NCBI RefSeq assembly: GCF_029542785.1
Contig: NC_083371.1
Location: forward strand, 248,001-312,000
From: Malassezia japonica
Lineage: Eukaryota; Basidiomycota; Malasseziomycetes; Malasseziales; Malasseziaceae
Length of the DNA stretch: 64,000 nucleotides
Direction: 5' to 3'
Under the pieces are notes generated by a model. The model was not told the origin of the DNA and ran no database searches. It was given only the letters and a program-made list of their open reading frames with translations. A program made the position numbers and the translations under genes. This document shows positions 28,000-36,027 of this stretch, in pieces. How positions within the stretch are numbered: position 1 is the first letter of the stretch; every line of letters begins with the position of its first letter.

Positions 28000-28362
28000 A
28001 TGGTAGGTCGTGTTGCTAATCCAGTCTGAAGCCAAGTCGTCTTCGCAGCCCCTTACGCAGGCGCAGCTTGCTGCCCTCGCGAGCCGTAACTCGAGCGCGA
28101 TGCGGTACGTTTTCACACTAATGCAGGCGGCGCGCTGCCCTCAAAGAAGCCGAAAAGCCCCACAGCGCGCGCGCTGCCGGCGCGGGTGGCAGCTCGAGCA
28201 CGATGCTGCGTCTGAACACGGACGACAACAAGGGACTGAGCGTGTACGTACACTAGCTAATCCAGCGACCCTGTCGTGGTGCTTGTCCTGTCGGTCGCCT
28301 TTGTCTTTAGCGTGGTGCTGCTGCATATCCTGGGCAAGGTCGTGCGCTACTTTTCCAAGTAA
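28000..28362 (+). CDS. SBH1: Sec61 translocon beta subunit (Sbh1)
   Basis: Tail-anchored subunit of the ER protein-conducting channel. Exons 28000-28002, 28025-28104, 28127-28243 and 28266-28362 give 98 aa. The first coding exon is the ATG alone, followed at once by GTAGGT; the second begins TCTGAAGCC. Spliced protein reads MSEAKSSSQPLTQ, then GGSSSTMLRLNTDDNKGLSV and the TM segment DPVVVLVLSVAFVFSVVLLH ILGKVVRYFSK, a textbook Sec61-beta tail. All three introns are 22 nt. The stop is 16 bp from convergent SVF1. Confidence 0.95.
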
Positions 28363-28378
28363 TCCAAGAGTGGCCGAC

Positions 28379-29749
28379 CTATTCGCTAATGAATGTGTGC
28401 TCCTCAAAGACCGTTCCCTTGGCAGTGATCTTCTTCTCCTCGCCTGCGACCGACGCGGGAAGCGTAAGCGAGAGCTCCGCCGGGTTGAGCGTCTGGTAAA
28501 TGTAGGGCTTGGTGCCCGCCACGTAGTTTACCAGCTTCTTCACAAAGTAGGGGATCTCGGCGAGGACGTCCACTTTGTCCACCAGACCGTTGGTCGCATC
28601 CGGCGCACCGAGCGTCACCTTGAGCTCGCCCTGGACGGGCTTCTGGTCGGCGATCGCCGGGCCGTCCCAGACGTAGCGGATGGCCTGCGGGGCCTGGTAG
28701 CCCGTCAGCTCGTCCTTGGCCTTGTCCAGGTGCGTGATGCGCGTCTGGCTCTGGCGCGACGGTGCGTCTTCGGGCGCAGTCGCATCGCGCGTCGCAGCGA
28801 CGACCGCAGCGAGCTTGCCCTGGTAGACCACCGAGCCGCACGTCACGACCTGCGGCACGCGCTTCGCAGCAGCGCCCTCGCCGCCGGCCGTCGCAATGCC
28901 GTAGTCGCTCGTGGTGGTGAACTCCATGAGCATCGCGCTGGTCCCGTCGTGTTCCGTGCTCTGGAACGTGCAAAAGTTCCATCGCGACGCAACCAAGTTC
29001 GGGCGCATGCCCTGGATGGCCTGCACAAACATGCCCTGGCCATCCGCCTCGATCGCCTGACCATCGAGCACAATCAGGCCCGAGGTCTTGGCAAAAGGCC
29101 AGAAGCGGTGGATCACGTAGCCGACAGGCGACGTGGCGTTCTCGCCAAAGTACGAGAAGCCGCCACGCTCGCCCTCACCGAGCTTCCAGCCGGCGGCCGA
29201 CGCAGGGCGTTTCATCGTGTACGTCAGCTGCACGTCCGTATCGAGGTTCGCCTGGATCGTGTACTCCTGGCTGCCGTCGTCCAGATCACGCAGCGAGACG
29301 GTGAAGGCGTTCGACTTCGAGGAGCGCTTGTCGGCGTCGAGGGGCATGAATTCGTCGACGTTCTTCGACTTCCAGACCTTCTTGCCGGTCTTGGGGTTGA
29401 AGTACTTGAACGTCATCTGCACCTGGGGCTTCCACAAACTGCGTCAGTCTAGCCACGTACCCGACCGGCGAGTAGATAATCTGGCTCGTGATAAAAGCAC
29501 CATCCGACAGCACAGAGTACCACGTCTGCGTCTCGGTGGTAAGACCCGTAGGGCACGTCCAGTTCAGGTCCGACTTGGACAGTGCACCGTTCAGTGCGTT
29601 CTGCGGGAAGGCATCCGTCACAGCATGAAAATTGTTGCCACTGCCAGCCGTGCCGGTAGCAGGTGCGTTTGCGTCTGCCTGCGGTTGCGACGAGCCGGTA
29701 CTGCGTTAGTGGCGGGGGGTACTTACAGCCACGATCCCCAGCCAGACAT
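28379..29749 (-). CDS. SVF1: survival factor Svf1
   Basis: Fungal lipocalin-like protein implicated in ceramide transport and oxidative or cold-stress survival. Exons 29749-29727, 29700-29461 and 29438-28379 give 440 aa (yeast 481). The N-terminus MSGWGSWLTGSSQ, like the amphipathic MxxWxxW start of the family, exists only after removal of a 26-nt intron (29701-29726). The second intron (22 nt, 29439-29460) joins IIYSPVG to LWKPQVQMTFKYFNPKTGKK. Downstream blocks SYFGENATSPVGYVIHRFWP and SRWNFCTFQSTEHDGTSAML are characteristic. It pairs divergently with HUS1 over 106 bp. Confidence 0.94.
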
Positions 29750-29797
29750 GGTGTGCGCTATACGTCTTCCCTGGGGGCTGCTCCGCGGCTTTTGCAC

Positions 29798-29803
29798 CAC
29801 GTG
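29798..29803. promoter_or_regulatory. CACGTG E-box in the SVF1/HUS1 promoter
   Basis: CACGTGG near the centre of the 106-bp gap: 49 bp from the SVF1 ATG and 53 bp from the HUS1 ATG. Confidence 0.5.
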
Positions 29804-29855
29804 GACATTCATTCGGCCGGCGTGGTTCGGCGCGTCGTGCGTGCATGTCCGTGCG

Positions 29856-30862
29856 ATGCGGCTGCGTGCGAATGTGAGCGACGTGGCGCTGCTGGCGGGC
29901 CTAGCACGTAGGTGATCTTGCTGACCATAGAGACGGCCGCGGGCGTGTCGCCGAGATGCTTTTTGCAGTTCTCGCCGAGCACTTTTCGGCTGATATGCCC
30001 CGATGGGCGGGACGGAATTCAGATCTGGACGACGGTCCCGGTGGTAGGTGGTGTGGCTGACACAGGCCTCGCTCTTTTCCGAGTACCGCGTCGAGTCGAA
30101 CAAAAATAATGAGATCACACTCGAGGTCGCGACCGAGGCGCTCGCGCGCGTCTTCCGCTCGGCCTCGGGCGCGCTGGAAATCGTGCTGCGCCTCGGCAAG
30201 CGCCACGGCGAGCCGCTGCTGAGCCTCGCGATAGCCATGACGAGTCACTCTGGATCACGGCTCGACGTCACACAGGAAATCCTGATCCGGATTTTGCGCA
30301 CCTCCGAGCTGGACTTGATCGCGGAGCCCATGTGCCCTACCCCTGACGTACGTGCTATGGCTTACCACTAGGTCTATATCGTGCTTCCTCCCCTCACCGA
30401 GGTGCGTGCGGTGGCCGACCAGATGCGCCCGTTGTCGCACCAGGCGTGCCTCTCTGCGAACCGTGCCGGCACGTTCAAGCTGGCGGTGCTCGACAGCGAG
30501 GTGGTCGGCGACGCAACGTGGACCGGCCTCGAGCGTCCTCACGTGCAAGGTACGTCACTGCGCTCCTTGCTGACATGCAGGCGCCGAGGGACCACCATCG
30601 GACCAAAACGAAACGCCGCAGGACTTTTTTGAGGTGCATCTGAGTATGCGTGCGCTGCAAAGCGTGCTTGGCAGTGCAGCTTTAGCGAGGTCGACTGTGG
30701 CATGCATCTGCACGGGCTACTGCATTGTGCTGTACGTTTATCTTGGCGGCAAAAAAGACCGCGTGGGGAAACCAGGGGGAGGCGCTGGGGTGCTCAATGT
30801 AGGTCAAGCGACGTCGGACTAACTCGCAGTTCATTATCGCGGGCATAGACGTCAGCGGATGA
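29856..30862 (+). CDS. HUS1: checkpoint clamp subunit Hus1
   Basis: PCNA-like subunit of the 9-1-1 (Rad9-Rad1-Hus1) clamp loaded at damaged DNA to activate ATR/Mec1 signalling. Exons 29856-29907, 29931-30043, 30066-30347, 30372-30549, 30581-30798 and 30830-30862 give 291 aa, the usual size. The start MRLRANVSDVALLAGLAQ matches the family MRFRAK. NNEITLEVATEALARVFRSA and IVLPPLTEVRAVADQMRPLS are the second and third conserved blocks. The last coding exon is 33 nt and supplies FIIAGIDVSG, equivalent to the terminal strand of Hus1. Introns are 23, 22, 24, 31 and 31 nt: the most introns and the longest ones in the window. Confidence 0.92.
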
Positions 30863-31544
30863 CCCTAGCGGCACGTCGCTCGTGCTCCTGCATCGCGCGG
30901 CATTTCCGGCCTTTAGCAGGGTTCAGATACATCCGTTTGGCCAGCGTAGTGGCTGTCATTCGTCCGTTAAATCCGGCCGAGCTATTTTTTACACAACCTC
31001 TGTGCCGCGCACTGGCCCCTTCTGCCGGGGCCCAGCACGGCACAACACCGGGGAAGGGACCAATGGGGATTTGACATGAGCGCCGATTTAAAAATACCTA
31101 CTAGGCTAACTTTGCAAAAAACGGCACGTAAGTAATTTAGCTTGGTAAGCACGATGTGAATGACGGTGCCCTGGTAACCAAATTCAAATTTGTCCAGAAC
31201 GGCTGCGTGGCAGTCTACGTGTGAAACGTACCAGGGTCCACACCTTTTCTTCACGACCACGCAGACAAGCCGGTAAATATCAAGAGTCGTAGCGCTTGCA
31301 TTTTGTGTGGGAGCTTCTTTTGAGTACTTTTCTCAAGGCAGAATCGTTTCTGTCTTTGCGACCCTAGCGTCCAGGCGGCTAGGGCTTGGACGCACTTCGA
31401 CTTGGAGGGACCAAGGCCGTACAACACATTGGGTACAAGCTGCCGCTGTTCCCGGCGACTTCGAATCTTTCCTTCCTTGCAATCGCCTCATTTTCTCTCT
31501 GCCAACGCTTACGAGTTGCGTAGGGACGCCTTTTGTGCTACATC
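30863..31544. other. 682-bp intergenic leader region
   Basis: Largest gene-free stretch of the window and noticeably richer in A/T than the flanks. No ORF here has support on either strand, and I found no convincing tRNA or snoRNA. It holds one short upstream frame (ATG at 31076, stop 31133-31135) and a pyrimidine-rich run just before the RRM gene start, consistent with a long promoter and 5' leader for that gene. Confidence 0.6.
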
Positions 31545-33389
31545 ATGAACTCACGCGCATGGCCTGGTTACGGACCAGATGATATGGACAGTTTTTCTAA
31601 CCTTGTACAGCACCGCATTGAGACCGCGGAGCCTCTTCCTCTCACATACGCTTCGCAGGATGAAGGTGCGTCAGTGCCCCGCCATGTGGCGTCGCTCTCG
31701 CCCAAGTCGGTCAGCTTTGATGTCCAACCGTCCAAGAAGCTTTGGGACAAGCTCGATGCAGAGGCAAACGGTCCTCGCCACAATACGTATCCATCCCCTC
31801 ACACTGAGCGCGACATTCGCTGGGTCAACTCGTCGAGCCCCAGCAGCCGCAACGATGTACCCCGCAAATCGTCGGCGGACACGGCACAGATGCGCGCGGC
31901 CTTTGAAAGTTCACTAGGCGTCCCTGCCGCACAGGACCGTTCGCTTAGTGCATCGCTCGTCGAATGCGACACGTCGAGTCCTTCCCGCGCCCCCTGGGAC
32001 CGCCCGTGGCCCAGTGCTCCGCAGAACCGTGGGATTCCGACGCCAGACGTATCGATGGGCTCCTGGGGTCTCGGAGCACGTCCGCCACCGGCCGCAGAGG
32101 TCATGTACGGCGCACGCGATCCCCGCTGGACCGAGGCCAATTACCTGCCCACGGGTGCGAAATGGGTCGCGCCGGTGCCGTACGCAGAGGGGGCGCCTCA
32201 GGCGATGCCTGCCTGGGCCGTCCATCCGACGCAACCTGTGCCGCCACGCAGGATGGACGGAGGTCACAGCGACCGGTTCCACCAAGAAATCTCTACTCTC
32301 TTCATCGCCGGATTCCCGGACGATATTACCGATCGCGAGTTTGCCAACATGTTCCTCTTTGCCAAGGGATTCGAAGCGTCAATGCTCAAGCACCCTACTC
32401 CCCCGCCGAACAAAGGCGAGGAGGGCGAGCACGAGACAAAAGAGGGCCAGCACGAGTCGGCAAACGTGCGCAACAAGCAGATTATTGGATTCGCCAAGTT
32501 TTATACGCGCGAGGAGGCGCTCGAAGCACGCGAAGTGCTGAATGGCTTCCGTGTCGACCAGGACCGCGGATGTATCCTCAAGGCGGAGCTCGCAAAAAAG
32601 AATCTGCATACCAAGCGCAGTGCGCCGTTTGTGCCCAACAAGCCGAACCACGCTGCGCCGCGCTCGGCTTCGCTCTACGACCCCCAGGCCACGCTCGAGG
32701 CGCAGGCCGCGTATGCCGCGGTGATGTCTGGCTATGCCCCAAAACTACCCACGCCGCTCAACACCTCGCTCGCAGAGTACGCGCGTGATCCCAATGGAAT
32801 GATCCACAGTGCCCCGCCGCGCCTCGACCCCATGGTCCCCAGCCCGGGCGTGGTGCAATGGCCCACGCCCCAGCCGTACGAGGCGCCGGTTTCAGGCATC
32901 GACCCCATGGCTTATCCCGCGCCGGGAGCCCCTGCTGCAGTCCCACCCCTGTTTGACTCTGCGCGCATGCCCCTTCCTGTGAATATCAAGCGGGGTCCCC
33001 ATGCAGAGTCCGGCCTGAGTGACCCGCGGCTCCTGCCCAGAGACTCCAACCCCGAGGCATTTTCCGCTCTTGATGCTGCAGGCCAGCTGGGTCGCATGCA
33101 CCTTGGCAACGGGGTTCCCCGTCCGGACGCAGTGAATGAACGCGGTGGCTATTTCGGGCACGATGCTCATGACGTCACCGGTGCTGCTGCGCGTGCCAAT
33201 AATGAGATGAGCAGCTTTATTGCGCTGGGACCCCAGCGGCACAGTCCGGTATCGATGTACCGGCCGGTGGCGTCGCCGCAGCCCGAGTCCGAGAGCGACC
33301 CTGACCGTGGTGGCGCACGCGGCGCGTCCCTGCCAAGTGCAGGCGACGGTGCAGGTGCTCGCCAAGGTGATGCTTCCGGCAGCTTGTAA
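31545..33389 (+). CDS. RRM-domain RNA-binding protein
   Basis: 614 aa, one frame. One RRM lies at about residues 245-350: TLFIAGFPDDITDREFANMF (RNP2), then QIIGFAKFYTREEALEAREV (RNP1 region) and ILKAELAKKNLHTKR. The alpha1-beta2 loop carries an extra charged insert (KGEEGEHETKEGQHES). The flanks are disordered and Pro/Ser/Ala-rich. This layout recalls the fungal Whi3/Cip1/Cip2-type regulators of mRNA stability, but I cannot choose among them. A long upstream region (682 bp) sets it apart from its neighbours. The TAA stop is embedded in TTGTAAGTAC, a good 5' splice site, and an open frame continues downstream into LTO1. Confidence 0.85.
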   Translation: MNSRAWPGYGPDDMDSFSNLVQHRIETAEPLPLTYASQDEGASVPRHVASLSPKSVSFDVQPSKKLWDKLDAEANGPRHNTYPSPHTERDIRWVNSSSPSSRNDVPRKSSADTAQMRAAFESSLGVPAAQDRSLSASLVECDTSSPSRAPWDRPWPSAPQNRGIPTPDVSMGSWGLGARPPPAAEVMYGARDPRWTEANYLPTGAKWVAPVPYAEGAPQAMPAWAVHPTQPVPPRRMDGGHSDRFHQEISTLFIAGFPDDITDREFANMFLFAKGFEASMLKHPTPPPNKGEEGEHETKEGQHESANVRNKQIIGFAKFYTREEALEAREVLNGFRVDQDRGCILKAELAKKNLHTKRSAPFVPNKPNHAAPRSASLYDPQATLEAQAAYAAVMSGYAPKLPTPLNTSLAEYARDPNGMIHSAPPRLDPMVPSPGVVQWPTPQPYEAPVSGIDPMAYPAPGAPAAVPPLFDSARMPLPVNIKRGPHAESGLSDPRLLPRDSNPEAFSALDAAGQLGRMHLGNGVPRPDAVNERGGYFGHDAHDVTGAAARANNEMSSFIALGPQRHSPVSMYRPVASPQPESESDPDRGGARGASLPSAGDGAGARQGDASGSL

Positions 33390-33461
33390 GTACAGGTGCC
33401 GCTGGAACGATACTGATACGTTGGTAGGCACAGCTCGCCCAGCGCATCGGTGGAACTAGAC

Positions 33462-34049
33462 ATGGATGCGATGACGGGATTGGAACAAGCGTACGTCGTT
33501 TTCGCTGACCCAGTTCCTATGCGGCCGGCTTTGCCCGCGGAACGAAGCAAGGCGAGCAGTACGGCTTCCGCGAAGGACGCACGCTCGGACGCGAAAAAGG
33601 GTTTGAAATCTGGGAAGAGATCGGCTACTACCTCGGCACGATTCGCATGTGGCGGCACATTCTCCGACAGGAGCCCAGCTCGTACGTACCCCGTCTAACG
33701 CAGCAACCGCAAGGCGCAAAAACAATTGCAGCATTTGTCGAATCTCGAATCTCTGATCCGCGAGATGCCGACTCAAAACGATTCGTCGCTGCTTGAGCAG
33801 CCCGGCGCATCGAACGACTCGCCCGACAAGGACGCGCCTGATTTGCAGAAGCTGTTGGAGCGAATCCGCGCGCGTTTCAAGCTGGCAAGCTCGAGCCTTG
33901 GCACGCCAGGCTACCCTCCTCTTCTTTCTTCAACACCTGTCAACTCGGCAGAGGAGCGTCTGGAGACCGCGCAGGACGACCGTGTCCCCAAGCCGCGCCT
34001 TGCCCGGGTTGGCGGCCAAATGGTCGATGTGAATCAGCTGAAGTACTAG
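33462..34049 (+). CDS. LTO1: Lto1 (ORAOV1) Yae1-complex adaptor
   Basis: With Yae1 it recruits the cytosolic Fe-S machinery to the ribosome-recycling ATPase Rli1/ABCE1. Exons 33462-33490, 33514-33681 and 33704-34049 give 180 aa. Splicing creates GLEQASYAAGFARGTKQGEQ followed by YGFREGRTLGREKGFEIWEE, the Gly-x3-Gly repeat that defines the Yae1/Lto1 N-terminal domain. The second splice joins RHILRQEPSS to NRKAQKQLQHLSNLESLI. The tail ends VDVNQLKY rather than the Trp that ends some Lto1 proteins. Introns are 23 and 22 nt. The frame is open upstream of the ATG back to a possible splice acceptor linked to the RRM gene. Confidence 0.85.
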
Positions 34050-34161
34050 GCGGGACTTTTGCTGGCGGTGCCATGTGCATCTTCCACAGACGTTCCTGTG
34101 ATACCGTTTGTGGTATAATGACTTTTACTGGATCTTATATACCAAGGACCGGCCATACCCC

Positions 34162-34167
34162 TGATAA
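34162..34167. promoter_or_regulatory. TGATAA, HGATAR-type site upstream of the metal transporter
   Basis: Matches the [ACT]GATA[AG] consensus of fungal iron-regulatory GATA factors (Urbs1/SreA type). It lies 145 bp before the ATG of a putative mitochondrial metal transporter. A 6-bp site can occur by chance. Confidence 0.25.
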
Positions 34168-34169
34168 CG

Positions 34170-34298
34170 ATGAAAAACAAACGCGCCCGCGCTCGGCGGT
34201 TACGTAGTGTCAGGCCAGGGGCGCTTTGAATGTGGAGGTGTATCCAAAGCGACGAGCGAGAACCGTGTGGGTGCCGGATGGGCGAGGGATTGGCGTGA
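34170..34298 (+). promoter_or_regulatory. two back-to-back upstream reading frames
   Basis: uORF1 (34170-34229, 19 codons plus stop, very basic) ends in TGA and uORF2 (34230-34298, 22 codons plus stop) begins at the very next base, giving TGAATG. uORF2 stops 13 nt before the main ATG. If transcription starts upstream of 34170 these would restrain translation of the metal transporter. Confidence 0.4.
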
Positions 34299-34311
34299 AG
34301 CGGTTGTGACA

Positions 34312-35410
34312 ATGCACGACCACTTTTTCCATTCCCATGGCAAGCATCATGAGCCACATAGTCATGCTGCGATTGAATGGCGTGTCATCTTTGGCGGCAA
34401 AGGGAGCCAGGTAGCGCGCGTCGCCCTGCTTGGCCTTGTCGCGAATATCGTGCTGTGCTTGATGAAGGCCGGCGCAGGCATTGTGCTGAACAGTGCCGTG
34501 CTCCTAGCCGATGCGAGCCATGCGATTTCCGACACCTTTGGTGATATCATTACGCTTTTTTGCCTGTACAAAGCGCAAAAGAAGCCGACCAGGAAATACC
34601 CGTTTGGCTACGGCAAGCTCGAGACGATCGGGTCGGTGGGCATCAGTGCGATGCTCTTTTTCTCGTCGCTTGGGATCATTGTGCATGCCGCGTCGCAGCT
34701 CGCGCGGCACGCCCCCAGCTGGATGATGGCGCAAGCGCCGCCAAGAAGCACGATGCCCCTGGCCCCGCTCCTCGACCTTTTCCGGGAGGACCACGGCCAC
34801 GGCCATGGCCACGCGCATGGAAGCGTGGAACCGAGCGCGTTGATCTTTGCGGCGATTGGCATCATTGCCAAAGAGGCCCTGTACCACTATACCTTACGAA
34901 AAGCGCAAGAGACGCGCAGCTCCGTGCTCGAGGCGAGTGCGTATCACCACCGCATGGAGGTCCTTGGCTCGCTCGGCTCGTTTTTTGCGATTGCCGGATC
35001 CTGGCTAGGGTCCCCCGTGCTCGACCCCCTGGGTGGCCTGTGTCTGGCGCTCGTCTATGGCTACCAAGCCTGGACGCTGCTCTTTTCCGCGTTGCAGCAG
35101 CTCTGTGACCGGAGCGTGCCGGACGAGACCTATGCGGCTATTGCGCGCGCGCTGGACAGCGCCGTGGCCGACGTCCAGGCGGCGCAGCGTCTGGACTGTG
35201 CATGGACAGGCCTTGCGGCGGTGAGCAGCGGCCCCTTTGTCGTGGCGCATGCCACGCTGCACTTTTCGCCGCATGTGCGCCTTACCGAGGCGCACGCAGC
35301 CGAGCAGGCGGTCGACACGCATGTGCGAAAAGCGTGCCCCGCAGTACGTACTAGTGCTGACGCAGATTACGTTGCTACAGATGAAGATGAGCATCGCAGA
35401 TGTAGAGTAG
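34312..35410 (+). CDS. cation diffusion facilitator, mitochondrial Mmt1/2-like
   Basis: Exons 34312-35343 and 35366-35410 give 358 aa. The N-terminus is His-rich (HDHFFHSHGKHHEPHSH). Six TM segments follow, with the TM2 metal site DASHAISD (HxxxD) and conserved YPFGYGKLETIGSVGISAML. The loop before TM4 is His-rich (DHGHGHGHAHG). The TM5 site reads AYHHRMEVLGSL, HxxxE where MMT/CDF members normally have HxxxD. By family this would move iron or zinc across the mitochondrial or another organelle membrane. The last exon is short (ITLLQMKMSIADVE), after a 22-nt intron (35344-35365). No clear mitochondrial presequence is visible from this ATG. Confidence 0.85.
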
Positions 35411-35425
35411 TAAGTAGATTTTCCT

Positions 35426-35838
35426 CTACTTGGGAACACCGTTCGGGTAGCCCGAGTTCGGCGAGGGCTTGTAGCGCCACGCGGCGCCCGACTCGTCGAG
35501 GCGCTTCTCGGCCTCCGGCGCGAGCTGCCGGACGCTGCGGTCGGGCTTGTAGTATAGCAGGACGGCAAACGCCGCCATGCCGCCGTAGAAACCGTAGTAC
35601 CAGATCGGCTCCCAGGCAGCCTTTTCGCGCTTGTGGCCCGGTGCAGGAGGCTGGGTTAGTCAGGAGGCCTACCTTTTCGCCAAAGAGGTATCCTGCGTTA
35701 GTCTAGTCACGTACCCGTCGGCTCGTTGTAGCTAGGCTGACCACCCGCGTAGCGGCGCTGCATCGCACCCGCACGAAGCGCGGCAGGGCGCTGCGCGAGC
35801 GTGCGCACAGACGCAATCGGATTCACGCGCCCAAACAT
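35426..35838 (-). CDS. complex I ESSS subunit (NDUFB11-like)
   Basis: Accessory subunit of mitochondrial NADH:ubiquinone oxidoreductase. Exons 35838-35715, 35692-35673 and 35650-35426 give 122 aa. A mitochondrial presequence (MFGRVNPIASVRTLAQRPAA) leads to GGQPSYNEPTGYLFGEKPPA, in which YLFGEK is encoded by a 20-nt microexon, and to HKREKAAWEPIWYYGFYGGM with a single TM (AFAVLLYY) and KPDRSVRQLAPEAEKRL, the ESSS family pattern. Both introns are 22 nt. The gene ends 15 bp from the convergent metal transporter. Presence of complex I separates this organism from Saccharomyces. Confidence 0.9.
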
Positions 35839-35884
35839 GACAAAGAGACGCCGAGGAGCTGCCCCCGACGAACGGGCATCGCTG

Positions 35885-35890
35885 CACGTG
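35885..35890. promoter_or_regulatory. CACGTG E-box in the ESSS/tandem-PH promoter
   Basis: CACGTGACG in the 189-bp gap, 47 bp upstream of the ESSS ATG. CACGTGA is the classic Cbf1 half-extended form. Confidence 0.45.
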
Positions 35891-36027
35891 ACGTTTACAA
35901 ACGCTGTTGCTGCGGGCGGCGCCGCGACACAGGCCCCCACTTTTAGTTCCGGGGACGCCACACACGCCCATTCCAACACCGAGTGAAAAGAATTCATTAG
36001 CGATCTTCGGGGTGCAACACACCCACT

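Noticed and set aside
29723..30238. 171-codon minus-strand open frame upstream of SVF1
   Set aside because: It overlaps HUS1 exons 1-3, whose spliced translation is conserved; also no domain visible.
30982..31260. 92-codon minus-strand open frame in the 682-bp gap
   Set aside because: No recognised motif and no splice continuation; short enough for chance in this less GC-rich stretch.
31459..31466. TTCGAATC resembling a tRNA T-loop
   Set aside because: Flanking bases do not form the T-stem, and no matching acceptor or anticodon arms could be laid out. No tRNA called.
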